A DNA stretch of 64,000 nt, taken from positions 2,265,501 through 2,329,500 of the forward strand of contig NZ_CP017781.1 of NCBI RefSeq assembly GCF_001856665.1. The letters are read 5' to 3'. Below the pieces are notes generated by a model. It was not told the origin of the DNA, did no database searches, and saw only the letters and a program-made list of their open reading frames with translations. Position 1 is the stretch's first letter, and every line of letters starts with the position of its first letter. This stretch comes from Rhodobacter xanthinilyticus (lineage in GTDB: Bacteria; Pseudomonadota; Alphaproteobacteria; Rhodobacterales; Rhodobacteraceae). Positions 1-8,582 of the stretch are shown here, one piece after another. The position numbers and the translations under genes are program-made.

Positions 1-1116
1 CGGATGAACCGGGTGCTCGATGTCTCGGCCGAGGATATGCTGGCGGTCGTCCAGCCCGGGATCACCCGCGAGGAGCTCAATGCGGAGCTGCGCGCGACGG
101 GGCTCTTCTTCTCGGTCGATCCGGGCGCGAATGCGAGCTTGGGCGGCATGGCGGGCACCCGCGCCTCGGGCACGACGACGGTGCGCTACGGCTCGATGCG
201 CGACAATGTGGCGGGGCTCGAGGTGGTGCTGGCGGACGGCCGGGTGATCCGCACCGGCTCGCGCGCGGCGAAATCGGCGGCGGGCTATGACCTGACGGCG
301 CTGATGCTCGGCTCCGAGGGCACGCTTGGCATCATCACCGAACTCACCCTGCGCCTGCATGGCCAGCCCGAGGCGATCTCCTCGGCCGTTTGCGCCTTCG
401 AGAGCCTCGAGGCGGCGGTCGAGACCGTGCAGATGACCATCCAGATGGGCATCCCGATGGCCCGGATCGAATTCGTCGACCGCACCATCGCGCAGGTCTT
501 CAACCAGATGAATGGCACCCATATGCCGGAAAAACCCCATCTTCTCATCGAGTTCCATGGCTCGGAAGGGGCCGTGGCCGAAGACAGCCGCCGCTTTGGC
601 GAGGTCGTGGCCGAGATGGGCGGAGCCGATTTCGAATGGGCCACCACCACCGAGGCGCGCAACCGGCTCTGGAAGATGCGCCACGGCGCCTATACCGCCT
701 GCCTCGCCTCGCGGCCGGGCTCGATGGGGCTCGTCACCGATGTCTGCGTGCCGATGTCGCGGCTGGCCGAGGCGGTCGAGGCCGCGCGCGACGATATCGC
801 GGCGGCGGGGCTGACCGGGCCGATCCTCGGCCATGTCGGCGACGGCAATTTCCACGCGATCCTGCTGCTCGACCGCGATGATGCCGAGGAGCTCGCCCGC
901 GCCAAGGCGCTCGCGCATAAACTGGCCGAACGAGCGCTTGAGATGGGCGGCACGATCACCGGCGAGCACGGCATCGGGCTGGGCAAACGCGGGCTGATGG
1001 AGGCCGAACATGGCGCGGGCTGGCAGGTGATGGGCGCGATCAAACAGGCGCTCGACCCGCTCAACATCCTCAACCCGGGCAAACTCGTGCCCGATCTGCC
1101 GGAGGCCGCGCAATGA
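1..1116 (+). CDS. FAD-linked oxidase, D-lactate dehydrogenase (cytochrome)-like, 5'-truncated
   Basis: C-terminal 371 codons of a flavoprotein of the GlcD/DLD family; the frame stays open to the left edge, so the N-terminal part of the FAD-binding (PCMH) domain lies outside the window. The first ATG, at base 4, is therefore internal. Visible, numbered from that ATG: the rest of the FAD domain with GGMAGTRASGTTTVRYGS (about 47-64) and GSEGTLGIITELTL (103-116), then the FAD-oxidase C-terminal domain with GHVGDGNFH (276-284) and GEHGIGLGKRG (320-330), the usual flavin and substrate-side histidine motifs. Family members oxidise 2-hydroxy acids such as D-lactate or glycolate and pass electrons to quinone or cytochrome c. 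The DVCVP segment (246-250) fits the D-lactate dehydrogenase branch better than GlcD, but substrate is inference. It overlaps the next gene by four bases (ATGA). Confidence 0.85.
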   Translation, partial: RMNRVLDVSAEDMLAVVQPGITREELNAELRATGLFFSVDPGANASLGGMAGTRASGTTTVRYGSMRDNVAGLEVVLADGRVIRTGSRAAKSAAGYDLTALMLGSEGTLGIITELTLRLHGQPEAISSAVCAFESLEAAVETVQMTIQMGIPMARIEFVDRTIAQVFNQMNGTHMPEKPHLLIEFHGSEGAVAEDSRRFGEVVAEMGGADFEWATTTEARNRLWKMRHGAYTACLASRPGSMGLVTDVCVPMSRLAEAVEAARDDIAAAGLTGPILGHVGDGNFHAILLLDRDDAEELARAKALAHKLAERALEMGGTITGEHGIGLGKRGLMEAEHGAGWQVMGAIKQALDPLNILNPGKLVPDLPEAAQ

Positions 1117-1502
1117 GCATCGCTGACCCGCAAGAGCTGCCGCGCGCCTTCGCCTCGGCCTGGGGGGCGCGCGATGCCCGCGCACTCGCCGCGCTCTTCG
1201 CCGCCGACGCCGATTTCCTCAGCCTGACCGGCGGCATCGCCGAGGGCGCGACGGAGATCGCCGAGCTCTTCGCGGGCGAGCTGGCCGGCGCCTTTGCCCG
1301 CGCCCGCCTCGTCACCGGCAAGACCAAGCTGCGCCCGGTTGGCGCCGAGGTGGTGGTTCTGACGCAGCGCTTCGTGCTCTCGGGCCTCATCCATGAAGAC
1401 GGCTCCGACGCCGGCCGGATCGGCGCGATCCTGAGCGCGACGCTCGGGCGCACCGCCGAGGGCTGGGAAATCGTCGCGGCGCAATTCGTGCCCGAAGCCT
1501 GA
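1113..1502 (+). CDS. SnoaL/NTF2-like small protein (SgcJ/EcaC type)
   Basis: A 129-residue protein whose pattern matches the SgcJ/EcaC branch of NTF2-like folds: an N-terminal helix around FASAWGARDARALAALFA, the ADADFLSLTGG stretch, an acidic helix, and a C-terminal pair of beta strands ending near GWEIVAAQFVPEA. Such proteins form a cone-shaped alpha+beta pocket; many are of unknown function and some bind or isomerise small molecules. No catalytic residue can be assigned here. Its start codon overlaps the stop of the upstream flavin dehydrogenase gene, so the two are probably cotranscribed and translationally coupled, which suggests an accessory role to that oxidation step (inference). It is convergent with recN. 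Confidence 0.7.
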   Translation: MSIADPQELPRAFASAWGARDARALAALFAADADFLSLTGGIAEGATEIAELFAGELAGAFARARLVTGKTKLRPVGAEVVVLTQRFVLSGLIHEDGSDAGRIGAILSATLGRTAEGWEIVAAQFVPEA

Positions 1503-1508
1503 GCCGAA

Positions 1509-1525
1509 AGGGGGCGCCGCCCCCT
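1509..1525. terminator. GC-rich stem-loop between convergent genes
   Basis: AGGGGGC-GCC-GCCCCCT forms a perfect 7-bp stem with a 3-base loop between the stop codons of the SnoaL-like gene (+) and recN (-). There is no clear T-run, so it may act as a bidirectional barrier or RNA-stabilising hairpin rather than a classic terminator. The core resembles the ends of the large dispersed palindromes listed elsewhere in this window. Confidence 0.45.
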
Positions 1526-1527
1526 CC

Positions 1528-3177
1528 TCAGCCCTCAATGAGCGCGACCGCGGCCGCGCGCGCCGCATCCGAAACCTCGGCGCCCGAGATCATCCGGGCG
1601 ATCTCGTCGATGCGCTCCTCAGGCCCGAGCGCGGTGACGCGCGAGGTGGTCACCCCGGCCTCGACGCTTTTCTGCACGCGGAAATGATGCGCGCCGCGGG
1701 CCGCGACCTGCGGGCTGTGGGTCACGACGAGAACCTGCGCGCTCTCGGCGAGCTGCGCGAGGCGCCGCCCGACGGCATCGGCCGTGGCGCCGCCGACGCC
1801 GCGGTCGATCTCGTCGAAGATCAGCGTCAGCGTATCGGCGCCGCGCGCGAGCACCACCTTCAGCGCAAGGAGGAAGCGCGAGAGCTCCCCCCCCGAGGCG
1901 ATCTTGTTGAGCGGGCCCGCCGGCGCGCCGGGGTTGGTGGCCACGGTGAAGGCCACCGCGTCGCGCCCCTCGGGGCCGGGCTCGCCCGGCGCGATCGCGG
2001 TCGCGAAGACCGCGCGTTCGAGCTTGAGCGGCGCGAGCTCGGCCGCCATCGCCGCATCGAGCCGCCCCGAAGCCTCGGTCCGCGCCGCCGAGAGCCGGTC
2101 GGCTGCCTCCGCATAGGCGCGCTCGGCCTCCGCCAGCGCCGCCGAAAGCGCCGCGAGATCGCCCTCGCCCGCATCGAGCGCCGCGAGCCGGGCGCGCAGC
2201 CCCTCGGCGAAAGTGCCGAGCTCATCGGGCAGCACGCCATGTTTGCGCGCCATCGCCCGGATCGCGAAGAGCCGCTCCTCGCAGGCCTCGAGCGCGCGCG
2301 GATCGAAGCTGAGCGCATCGAGCGCCGCCTCCACCCCCTGCGCGGCCTCGCCAAGCTCGATCAGCGCCCGCTCGAGCGCCGCGAGCGGCGCCTCGAGCCG
2401 GCCCTCGGCGCGATCGGCCGCGCCCTGCAACCAGCGATCGGCGTCGCGCATCGCCCCCTCGGCGCCCTCGGGGCCAAGGATCTGCGCCGCGCGCGCGACA
2501 TCGGTGCGGATCTTCTCGGCGCCCTGCATCAGCCGCCGCTCGGCATCGAGCTTGGCCTCCTCGCCGGGCTCGGGGGCGAGCTTGTCGAGCTCGGCCACCG
2601 CATGGCGCAGGAACTCCTCCTCGCCCTTCACCGCCGCGAGCGCGGCTTGCGCCGCCGCCAGCCGCCGCGCCGCCGCCCCGCGCGCCCCCCAGGCCGCCCG
2701 CACCGCCTCGAGCAGCGCGCCATGGCCCGCAAACGCATCCAAGAGCGCCCGGTGCCCGCGCGCATTCAAGAGCCCGCCATCGTCTTGCTGGCCATGCAGC
2801 TCGACAAGCGTCGCCGAAACCGCGCGCAGCACCTCGCCCGAGGCGCGGCGGTCGTTGATCCAGGCGGTCTTGCGGCCCTCGACGGTGTTCACCCGGCGCA
2901 AGATCAGCTCCTCCTCGACCGGGATCCCCGCCTCGGCGAGCGCCGCCGCCGCCGGATGGCCCGCCGGCAGCTCGAAGACCGCCGTCACCTCGCCCTGCGC
3001 CGCCCCCGCGCGCACGAGCTCCGCCCGCCCCCGCCAGCCCAGCACAAAGCCCAGAGAATCAAGCAAGATCGACTTGCCCGCGCCGGTCTCGCCGGTCAGC
3101 ACATTGAGCCCCGGCCCGAAGCCGAGCTCCAGCCGGTCGATCAGCAACATGTCACGAATGTCGAGCGTGCGCAGCAT
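1528..3177 (-). CDS. recN: DNA repair protein RecN
   Basis: SMC-like ATPase of 549 residues, the usual RecN length. Walker A GETGAGKS is at 29-36, the ABC signature ASGGELSR at 427-434, Walker B LIFDEID at 452-458 and the switch-like THSPQVAA at 486-493. Between the head halves lies an alanine- and glutamate-rich helical region (about 150-390) that would form the short antiparallel coiled coil. RecN acts on double-strand breaks, helping hold and align DNA ends for RecA. It is the last gene of the minus-strand run ftsZ-lpxC-bamD-recN, 27 bases after bamD, so readthrough from upstream is plausible. No LexA box was seen in that short gap. Start chosen at the conserved MLRTLDIRDMLLID opening. Confidence 0.96.
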   Translation of the reverse strand: MLRTLDIRDMLLIDRLELGFGPGLNVLTGETGAGKSILLDSLGFVLGWRGRAELVRAGAAQGEVTAVFELPAGHPAAAALAEAGIPVEEELILRRVNTVEGRKTAWINDRRASGEVLRAVSATLVELHGQQDDGGLLNARGHRALLDAFAGHGALLEAVRAAWGARGAAARRLAAAQAALAAVKGEEEFLRHAVAELDKLAPEPGEEAKLDAERRLMQGAEKIRTDVARAAQILGPEGAEGAMRDADRWLQGAADRAEGRLEAPLAALERALIELGEAAQGVEAALDALSFDPRALEACEERLFAIRAMARKHGVLPDELGTFAEGLRARLAALDAGEGDLAALSAALAEAERAYAEAADRLSAARTEASGRLDAAMAAELAPLKLERAVFATAIAPGEPGPEGRDAVAFTVATNPGAPAGPLNKIASGGELSRFLLALKVVLARGADTLTLIFDEIDRGVGGATADAVGRRLAQLAESAQVLVVTHSPQVAARGAHHFRVQKSVEAGVTTSRVTALGPEERIDEIARMISGAEVSDAARAAAVALIEG

Positions 3178-3204
3178 CGGCCTGCCTCGAAGCGGGACAG
3201 TGGC

Positions 3205-4053
3205 TCAGAGCCACTCGCCCTTGATCACCTGACGATAGACCACGGTCAGCCAGTTATCGCCCTTCACCTCGGGCTCCAGCCCCTCCTTCTTGAGGCGCTT
3301 GTAGGCGTCTTCGTAGAAGGGCGAGGATTGGAAGTTGTGGCCGAGAATCGCGCCCGCCGTCTGCGCCTCGTCGCGCAGGCCGAGCGAGAGATAGGCCTCG
3401 ACGAGCCGCATCAGCGCTTCGGGCGTCTGGGTGGTGGTCTGGAACTGCTCGACAACCACGCGGAAGCGGTTGATCGCGGCGGTGTAATTGCCCTGCTTGA
3501 GGTAATAGCGCCCGATCTCCATTTCCTTCGCCGCCAGATGGTCGAAGGCGAGGTCGAATTTCAGCATCGCCGAGCGCGCATAATCGCTCTCGGGATATTG
3601 CTCGATCACATCGCGCAGCGCCTGCAGCGCCTGGAAGGTCAGGCCCTGATCGCGGCCGACCTCGTCGATCTGGTCGTAATAGCTCAGCGCGAGCAGATAT
3701 TTCGCATAGGCCGCGTCCTCATCGCCCGGATAGGTGTCGATGAACCGCTGCGCCGAGGCGCGCGCGTCCTCGTAGCGCTTGGCCTTGTGCTGGGCATAGG
3801 CCTCCATGATCAGCGCGCGCTTGGCCCATTCCGAATAGGGATAAAGCCGCTCGACCTCGGAGAAATATTTGAGCGCCGTATTGGGCCGACGCGGATTGCC
3901 GACCTCGAGCTCATATTCGCCGCGCTTGTAGATCTCTTCGGCGGTGAAATTCTCGAGATTGGGCTCCTTGTCCTTGCCGCCCGAACAGGCCGCCAGGACC
4001 CCGATCAGCACAAGACTTCCGACCCGAACTGCCGCCGATCTGCCGCCTGCCAT
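3205..4053 (-). CDS. bamD: Outer membrane assembly lipoprotein BamD
   Basis: Lipoprotein of 282 residues with an N-terminal signal and lipobox LIGVLAAC, Cys23 being the expected lipidated residue. The mature part is built of TPR-like helical pairs typical of BamD/ComL: IYKRGEYELEVGNPRRP, ERLYPYSEWAKRALIMEAYA, and ALSYYDQIDEVGRDQ. BamD is the essential lipoprotein partner of BamA in the complex that inserts beta-barrel proteins into the outer membrane; it sits on the periplasmic face. The C-terminal tail is somewhat longer than in Escherichia coli BamD (about 245 residues), as is common in alphaproteobacteria. It lies between lpxC and recN, linking it to outer-membrane biogenesis. Confidence 0.93.
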   Translation of the reverse strand: MAGGRSAAVRVGSLVLIGVLAACSGGKDKEPNLENFTAEEIYKRGEYELEVGNPRRPNTALKYFSEVERLYPYSEWAKRALIMEAYAQHKAKRYEDARASAQRFIDTYPGDEDAAYAKYLLALSYYDQIDEVGRDQGLTFQALQALRDVIEQYPESDYARSAMLKFDLAFDHLAAKEMEIGRYYLKQGNYTAAINRFRVVVEQFQTTTQTPEALMRLVEAYLSLGLRDEAQTAGAILGHNFQSSPFYEDAYKRLKKEGLEPEVKGDNWLTVVYRQVIKGEWL

Positions 4054-4231
4054 GCCCTGCCCTATCCCTTGTGCCCGAGCTCTTCCGCCCGGGATCTCAC
4101 CCGTTCAGCCGCCCCGGGGCGGCCCTGCTTCGCCCGTCCTAGCACAGAAAAATCCGGGGCGCAAAACGCCTTTCGCGCGGCTCACGGGCGCGTGCGCGGC
4201 GCCCGCCGAAAAGCCGCACCGCGGCCCGCGC
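4054..4231. promoter_or_regulatory. lpxC-bamD intergenic region
   Basis: A 178-base gap downstream of lpxC and upstream of bamD on the minus strand. A weak promoter can be drawn (TTGCGC, 17 bases, TAGGAC, reading leftwards at about 4135-4163), matching consensus at only half of the positions. No clear hairpin plus T-run ends lpxC, so bamD may be read both from lpxC transcripts and from its own weak start. Confidence 0.3.
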
Positions 4232-5149
4232 TCAGACCGCCGCCAGAGCCGGCCGGCACACGCCCGCGCCCGGCAGGCTATGGGCCTGCAAAGGGCTGCA
4301 CGCTTCCCATTCCCACGCGCTCGGATCGGCGAAGAGCGCGCGCAGGAGCCGGTTGGTCATCGCATGGCCCGCGCGCACGCCGACATAGCGCCCAAGGATC
4401 GGCGCCCCGGCGAGCGACAGATCGCCGAGCGCGTCGAGCATCTTGTGGCGCACCGCCTCATCCTCATGGCGCAGCCCGCCCGGCGAAAGCACCTTGGCGC
4501 CATCGACCACGACCGCGTTCTCATAGGTGCCGCCAAGCGCAAGCCCGTTGGCGCGCATGAAATCGACATCCGCCTGACGGCAGAAAGTCCGGCTGTCCAT
4601 CAGCTCGCGCACGAAAGCGCCATTGGCCATTTTCAGCCGCTTTTCCTGCTTGCCGATCGCCGCATCGGCGAAATCGATCGCGAAATCGATCTCCAGCGCC
4701 GCGGCCGGCTCGAGCCGCGCCACCGCCTCGCCCTCGCGCACCTCGACGGGCTTGAGCACCCGGATCGCGCGCAGCGCGCCACCAAGCGCGCGCAGCCCCG
4801 CCTGGCGCATCCCGCGCACGAAGGGCGCCGCCGAGCCGTCGAGGATCGGCACTTCCGGCCCGTCGATCTCGATCAGCGCGTTGTGCAGCCCGACGCCGAC
4901 GATCGCGGCCATGATATGTTCGATGGTCGAGACCGAGACGCCATCGCCATTCTCGATCAGCGTGCAGAGTTTCGAGGGCGTCACCCGATCCCACAGCGCC
5001 GGGATGCGCGGGTTCACGCCGCTCACATCGGTGCGGCGGAAGACGATGCCGTGGTCGGCCGGGGCGGGATGCAGCGCCATGCGCACCGGCGCGCCGGAGT
5101 GAAGCCCCACGCCCTCGAACACCACCGTTTTCACCAGAGTCGTCTGCAC
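4232..5149 (-). CDS. lpxC: UDP-3-O-acyl-N-acetylglucosamine deacetylase
   Basis: LpxC, the zinc amidase that commits UDP-acyl-GlcNAc to lipid A synthesis in the cytoplasm. With a GTG start at 5149 the protein is 305 residues, the standard length, and opens with MQTTLVKTVVFEGVGLHSG-like sequence; a GTG eight codons upstream (5173) is also open but lacks a ribosome site, whereas GGGTGAG sits 5-6 bases before 5149. Zinc ligands fit His78 in STIEHIMAA and His235/Asp239 in HKMLDALGD; Glu77 is the expected general base. It follows ftsZ, the common order in this lineage, and has its own probable promoter and a palindrome in its leader. Confidence 0.95.
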   Translation of the reverse strand: MQTTLVKTVVFEGVGLHSGAPVRMALHPAPADHGIVFRRTDVSGVNPRIPALWDRVTPSKLCTLIENGDGVSVSTIEHIMAAIVGVGLHNALIEIDGPEVPILDGSAAPFVRGMRQAGLRALGGALRAIRVLKPVEVREGEAVARLEPAAALEIDFAIDFADAAIGKQEKRLKMANGAFVRELMDSRTFCRQADVDFMRANGLALGGTYENAVVVDGAKVLSPGGLRHEDEAVRHKMLDALGDLSLAGAPILGRYVGVRAGHAMTNRLLRALFADPSAWEWEACSPLQAHSLPGAGVCRPALAAV

Positions 5150-5191
5150 GATCTCACCCTTTCGTCCTTGCACCGGCGCCGGGCGGTGACC

Positions 5192-5205
5192 TCTCGTTAA
5201 CGAGA
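5192..5205. promoter_or_regulatory. Perfect palindrome in the lpxC leader
   Basis: TCTCGTTAACGAGA is a perfect 14-bp palindrome about 43 bases upstream of the lpxC start. A GATTC (GANTC, the CcrM methylation target) overlaps its right end at 5204-5208. It could be an operator or, in RNA, a short hairpin. Which protein binds is unknown. Confidence 0.45.
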
Positions 5206-5231
5206 TTCTCCGACACCTTGCGCCGCAGCAT

Positions 5232-5260
5232 CAGTTAGGCAAGCCCGGCCCGCATCTCAA
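5232..5260 (-). promoter_or_regulatory. Probable lpxC promoter
   Basis: Reading leftwards: -35 TTGAGA (5260-5255, five of six consensus positions), a 17-base spacer and a weak -10 TAACTG (5237-5232). Transcription would start near 5225 and give a leader of about 75 bases containing the palindrome at 5192-5205. The -10 is poor, so this is tentative. Confidence 0.4.
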
Positions 5261-5344
5261 CTCACTCTTTGTAACGGACTGAAACATAAGGCCAAAGCCC
5301 CGGCAAAACCCCGCCGAGCGAGAGTTATCCACTTGAATTTTAAA

Positions 5345-5369
5345 CAAAAAGGCCGGGCAGCGCCCGGCC
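5345..5369 (-). terminator. Rho-independent terminator of ftsZ
   Basis: On the minus strand GGCCGGGC-GCT-GCCCGGCC is an 8-bp perfect stem with a 3-base loop followed directly by TTTTTGTTTAAAA. It starts 24 bases after the ftsZ stop and should end the main division-cluster transcript before lpxC. Confidence 0.85.
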
Positions 5370-5393
5370 TCTTCAGCAGATCTTGTGATCCGT

Positions 5394-7028
5394 TCAATTC
5401 GCCTGACGACGCAGGAAAGCCGGGATTTCGATGCGATCCTGATCGCCGTCCTGCTCCTCGTCATAGGCCTGATGCTGCGGCGCCTGCTGCGCGGCGGCAT
5501 GGGTGGCGCGCGGCGCGGGCGCCGGGGCCTCGGCGGCGTGACCGGTCATCCGGTTGATCAGCGAGTTGATGCCGAAGCGCGGCTTTTCCGGCGCGGGTTG
5601 CGGCGCGGCCGGGCGGCTCGCGGCCATCGCGGCGCGCGGCGCGGCCTGATGGGGCTGCGGCGCGGCTTGCTGCGCGGGCACCTTGTTCACGGCCGCTTGC
5701 AGACGCGCGAGCGCCTCGGGCGAGGGGGTGCCGGGCGCGCGCGGACGCGGCGCGACGAAGGCGCCGGCATCGTCCTCGACATGCAGATCGCGCGGCGCGG
5801 GGGCGGCGGCGCGCGGCTGATAGGCCGGCGGCGGCAGATCCTCGGCCTCGGCGCGCACCGGCGCTTGCGGCGCGGGGGCGGCGGCCTCGAAGAGGTTGCG
5901 CTCGGCCATCGGCTGCGGCGCGGGTTGCTGCGGCGCCGGCTGCGGCGCGGCGGCCACCGGCTGCGCGGCGGTCACGGTCAGCGCCGGCTGACGCGGGGCC
6001 TCGGGGGCCTTCAGCGGCTCGGCCATCGGGCGGCGCGCCACCGGCGTCTCGACATGGCTCACCACCGCGTCGATCCCGGTCGCAACGACCGAAACCCGCA
6101 TCACGCCTTCCATGTTCGGGTCGAGCGTCGAACCGACGATGATATTGGCATCCGGGTCGACCTCTTCGCGGATCCGGTTCGCCGCCTCGTCGAGCTCGAA
6201 CAGCGTCAGGTCATAGCCGCCGGTGATGTTGATCAGCACGCCCTTCGCGCCCTTGAGCGAGATCTCGTCCAGGAGCGGGTTGGCGATCGCCTTCTCGGCG
6301 GCCTGCAGCGCGCGGTCGTCGCCGGTGGCTTCGCCGGTGCCCATCATCGCCTTGCCCATCTCGTCCATCACCGAGCGGACATCGGCGAAGTCGAGGTTGA
6401 TCAGGCCGGGGCGGACCATCAGATCGGTGACGCCCTTGACGCCCTGATAGAGCACGTCATCGGCCATCGCGAAGGCTTCGGTGAAGGTGGTGCGCTCCGA
6501 GGCCAGACGGAACAGGTTCTGGTTCGGGATGATGATCAGCGTATCGACGACCTTTTGCAGCGCCTCGATGCCGGCCTCGGCCTGACGCATGCGCTTGGGC
6601 CCCTCGAACTGGAAGGGTTTGGTGACCACGCCGACGGTCAGCACGCCCAGCTCGCGCGCGGCCTGCGCGATGATCGGGGCAGCGCCGGTGCCGGTGCCGC
6701 CGCCCATCCCCGCGGTGATGAAGCACATATGCGCGCCGGCCAGATGGTCGACGATCGACTCGATCGACTCTTCCGCCGCGGCGGCGCCGATCGTGGGCTT
6801 GGCGCCCGCGCCCAGACCCTCGGTGACCTTCACGCCCATCTGGATGCGCGCCTGCGAGCGCGATTGCTGGAGCGCCTGCGCATCGGTATTGGCGACCACG
6901 AACTCGACGCCGTCGAGCTCCTTCTCGATCATGTTGTTGACCGCGTTCCCGCCCGCACCGCCAACGCCGAACACGGTGATCCGCGGCTTGAGGTCTTCGT
7001 GATCCGACATCATCAGATTAAGGGTCAT
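5394..7028 (-). CDS. ftsZ: Cell division protein FtsZ
   Basis: Tubulin-like GTPase of 544 residues that polymerises into the Z-ring on the inner membrane. GTP-binding features: [13 protein letters not shown] (21-33), the tubulin signature GGGTGTG (109-115) and the T7 synergy loop [10 protein letters not shown] (211-220). The globular core ends near 330 and is followed by an unusually long linker of roughly 190 residues rich in Ala, Pro and Gln, then the conserved C-terminal peptide [14 protein letters not shown] (531-544) that contacts FtsA and other tethers. A long linker is typical of alphaproteobacterial FtsZ. It has its own good promoter in the ftsA-ftsZ gap and a strong terminator behind it, so it can be expressed apart from the upstream dcw genes. 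Confidence 0.98.
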   Translation of the reverse strand: MTLNLMMSDHEDLKPRITVFGVGGAGGNAVNNMIEKELDGVEFVVANTDAQALQQSRSQARIQMGVKVTEGLGAGAKPTIGAAAAEESIESIVDHLAGAHMCFITAGMGGGTGTGAAPIIAQAARELGVLTVGVVTKPFQFEGPKRMRQAEAGIEALQKVVDTLIIIPNQNLFRLASERTTFTEAFAMADDVLYQGVKGVTDLMVRPGLINLDFADVRSVMDEMGKAMMGTGEATGDDRALQAAEKAIANPLLDEISLKGAKGVLINITGGYDLTLFELDEAANRIREEVDPDANIIVGSTLDPNMEGVMRVSVVATGIDAVVSHVETPVARRPMAEPLKAPEAPRQPALTVTAAQPVAAAPQPAPQQPAPQPMAERNLFEAAAPAPQAPVRAEAEDLPPPAYQPRAAAPAPRDLHVEDDAGAFVAPRPRAPGTPSPEALARLQAAVNKVPAQQAAPQPHQAAPRAAMAASRPAAPQPAPEKPRFGINSLINRMTGHAAEAPAPAPRATHAAAQQAPQHQAYDEEQDGDQDRIEIPAFLRRQAN

Positions 7029-7093
7029 TGGTTTCCGCCTGTGCTTTTGATCAACGGCCCGGGTGGAGGCCGAGAGTCCCCGAAATTACGACG

Positions 7094-7122
7094 ATTTTAC
7101 CTGCGATTCCCGGAAACGTCAC
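7094..7122 (-). promoter_or_regulatory. Strong candidate ftsZ promoter with a GANTC site in the spacer
   Basis: Reading leftwards: -35 GTGACG (7122-7117, four of six), exactly 17 bases, -10 TAAAAT (7099-7094, five of six). Transcription would start near 7086, about 58 bases before the ftsZ start codon. The spacer contains GATTC (7105-7109), a GANTC site; in Caulobacter, CcrM methylation of such sites with GcrA tunes cell-cycle promoters including ftsZ. That parallel is inference. Confidence 0.6.
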
Positions 7123-7162
7123 CAGAAAAACACAGCTCACCCACAAAATATGGCGGGGAGGT

Positions 7163-7220
7163 TACCGCCCTTCGGCGGTATTTCGCGCATGTCGCAGGAT
7201 CTGGTGGGGCGAATCGCCCC
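7163..7220. other. Two stem-loops between ftsA and ftsZ
   Basis: TACCGCC-CTTC-GGCGGTA (7163-7180) is a perfect 7-bp stem; GGGGCG-AAT-CGCCCC (about 7206-7220) is a second hairpin. Both lie after the ftsA stop codon and upstream of the ftsZ promoter, and neither has a T-run on the minus strand. They may set the 3' end of the upstream message or slow transcription into ftsZ. Confidence 0.5.
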
Positions 7221-7247
7221 TACCCCCCGGCGCTAGAGACGGCGCCG

Positions 7248-8582
7248 TTACCAGTTGTCGCGGAACCAGCGGATCGCGCGCTTGAACGAACGCCCGCCGA
7301 GCCGCTCGAGCGGCATCTCGAAATCCCACCATTCGTCCTGCGGATGCGCGGCAAAGAGCGCAAGCCCCACCGCCGAGCTGAACCCCGCCCCGGTCGCCGC
7401 CTGCGGCAGCCCGGCCACCCGCAAGGGCCGCCCGAGACGCACGTTGTGGCCCAGGATCTTCGCCGCGAGCCCGTCGAGCCCCGGGATCTGGCTCGCGCCG
7501 CCGGTCAGCACGATCTGCTGGCTGGGCAGGTAATCGAAGCCCGCCACGTCGAGCAACCCGCGCACCTCCTCGAGGATCTCCTCGACGCGCGGGCGCATGA
7601 TGCCGATCAGCTCGGTGCGGCTGACCTGCCGGCGATCCTTCTCCCAATCGCCGGAATTTCCCGAAAGTTCAATGAGTTCGCGATCATCCATGCCGGTGGC
7701 ATGGACGCCGCCGTGGAAGGTCTTGATGCGCTCGGCCACCGCCATCGGCACCTGCAACCCGGCGGCGATGTCGCGGGTGACATGGTCGCCCCCCATCCGC
7801 ACCGCATCGGCGAAGATCATGTGTTTCTTCATGAAGATCGACACGCCCGTCGCGCCGCCGCCCATGTCGATACAGGCCGAGCCGAGCTCGAGCTCATCCT
7901 CGACGAGCGAGCTGAGCCCGGAGACATAGGTCGAGCTCGCGATGCCCGCGAGTTCGAGATCGCAGCGGCGGATGCAATAGACGAGGTTCTGGATCGCCGA
8001 AGCCTCGACCGTCAACAGATGCATGTCGACCGCAAGCCGCGCGCCGACATGGCCGCGCGGGTCGCCCAGACCCGAGCGATGATCGAGCGCGAAATTCACC
8101 GGATGGGCATGCAGCACCTCGCGCCCCTGCCCGATCGGCGGCATGTCGCAAGCCGCCAGAACCCGCGCCACATCCTGCTCGTCGACCTGCTGGCCGCGCA
8201 CCTCGGTCTCGCCCGCGAGCCCGTAGCTGCGCGGACCGGCGCCCGAAAAACAGGCGATCACATGATCGACGCGCGTGTTGGCCATCTTCTGCGCCGCCTG
8301 CACCGCGGTGCGGATCGCGCGCTCGGTCTCGGCCATCGCGTCGATCTCGCCAAAACGGACCCCGCGCGAGCGCGTCGTCGCCGCGCCGATCACCCGGAAC
8401 GCCGATTGCCCGGCGAGCGAGCCCACCCCGTCGCCCTCGCGCGCGCCCTCGGGGCTGTCAAATCGCAGCACCAGACAGGCGATTTTCGAGGTGCCCACAT
8501 CAAGCAGCGCGATCACCCCGCGCTGCATGGCGGTTTTGCGCATCGCGCGCATGGCGCGTTGAGTTTCGTAAAGATCGGTCAT
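7248..8582 (-). CDS. ftsA: Cell division protein FtsA
   Basis: Actin-like ATPase of 444 residues that anchors FtsZ to the membrane and recruits later divisome proteins. Phosphate-1 loop LDVGTSK (27-33), phosphate-2 loop DMGGGATG (239-246) and the adenosine motif VLTGGASQIPG (358-368) are all present. The C terminus (LERLGGRSFKRAIRWFRDNW) is a basic, tryptophan-containing amphipathic helix, the expected membrane-targeting sequence. The start codon overlaps the ftsQ stop by four bases, indicating coupled translation. A 219-base gap with hairpins and a promoter separates it from ftsZ. Confidence 0.97.
   Translation of the reverse strand: MTDLYETQRAMRAMRKTAMQRGVIALLDVGTSKIACLVLRFDSPEGAREGDGVGSLAGQSAFRVIGAATTRSRGVRFGEIDAMAETERAIRTAVQAAQKMANTRVDHVIACFSGAGPRSYGLAGETEVRGQQVDEQDVARVLAACDMPPIGQGREVLHAHPVNFALDHRSGLGDPRGHVGARLAVDMHLLTVEASAIQNLVYCIRRCDLELAGIASSTYVSGLSSLVEDELELGSACIDMGGGATGVSIFMKKHMIFADAVRMGGDHVTRDIAAGLQVPMAVAERIKTFHGGVHATGMDDRELIELSGNSGDWEKDRRQVSRTELIGIMRPRVEEILEEVRGLLDVAGFDYLPSQQIVLTGGASQIPGLDGLAAKILGHNVRLGRPLRVAGLPQAATGAGFSSAVGLALFAAHPQDEWWDFEMPLERLGGRSFKRAIRWFRDNW

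Noticed and set aside
1684-4560. 958-codon open frame on the plus strand across recN-bamD-lpxC
   Set aside because: Antisense shadow caused by high GC: Arg/Ala-rich, no domain, while the minus strand carries clear recN, bamD and lpxC.
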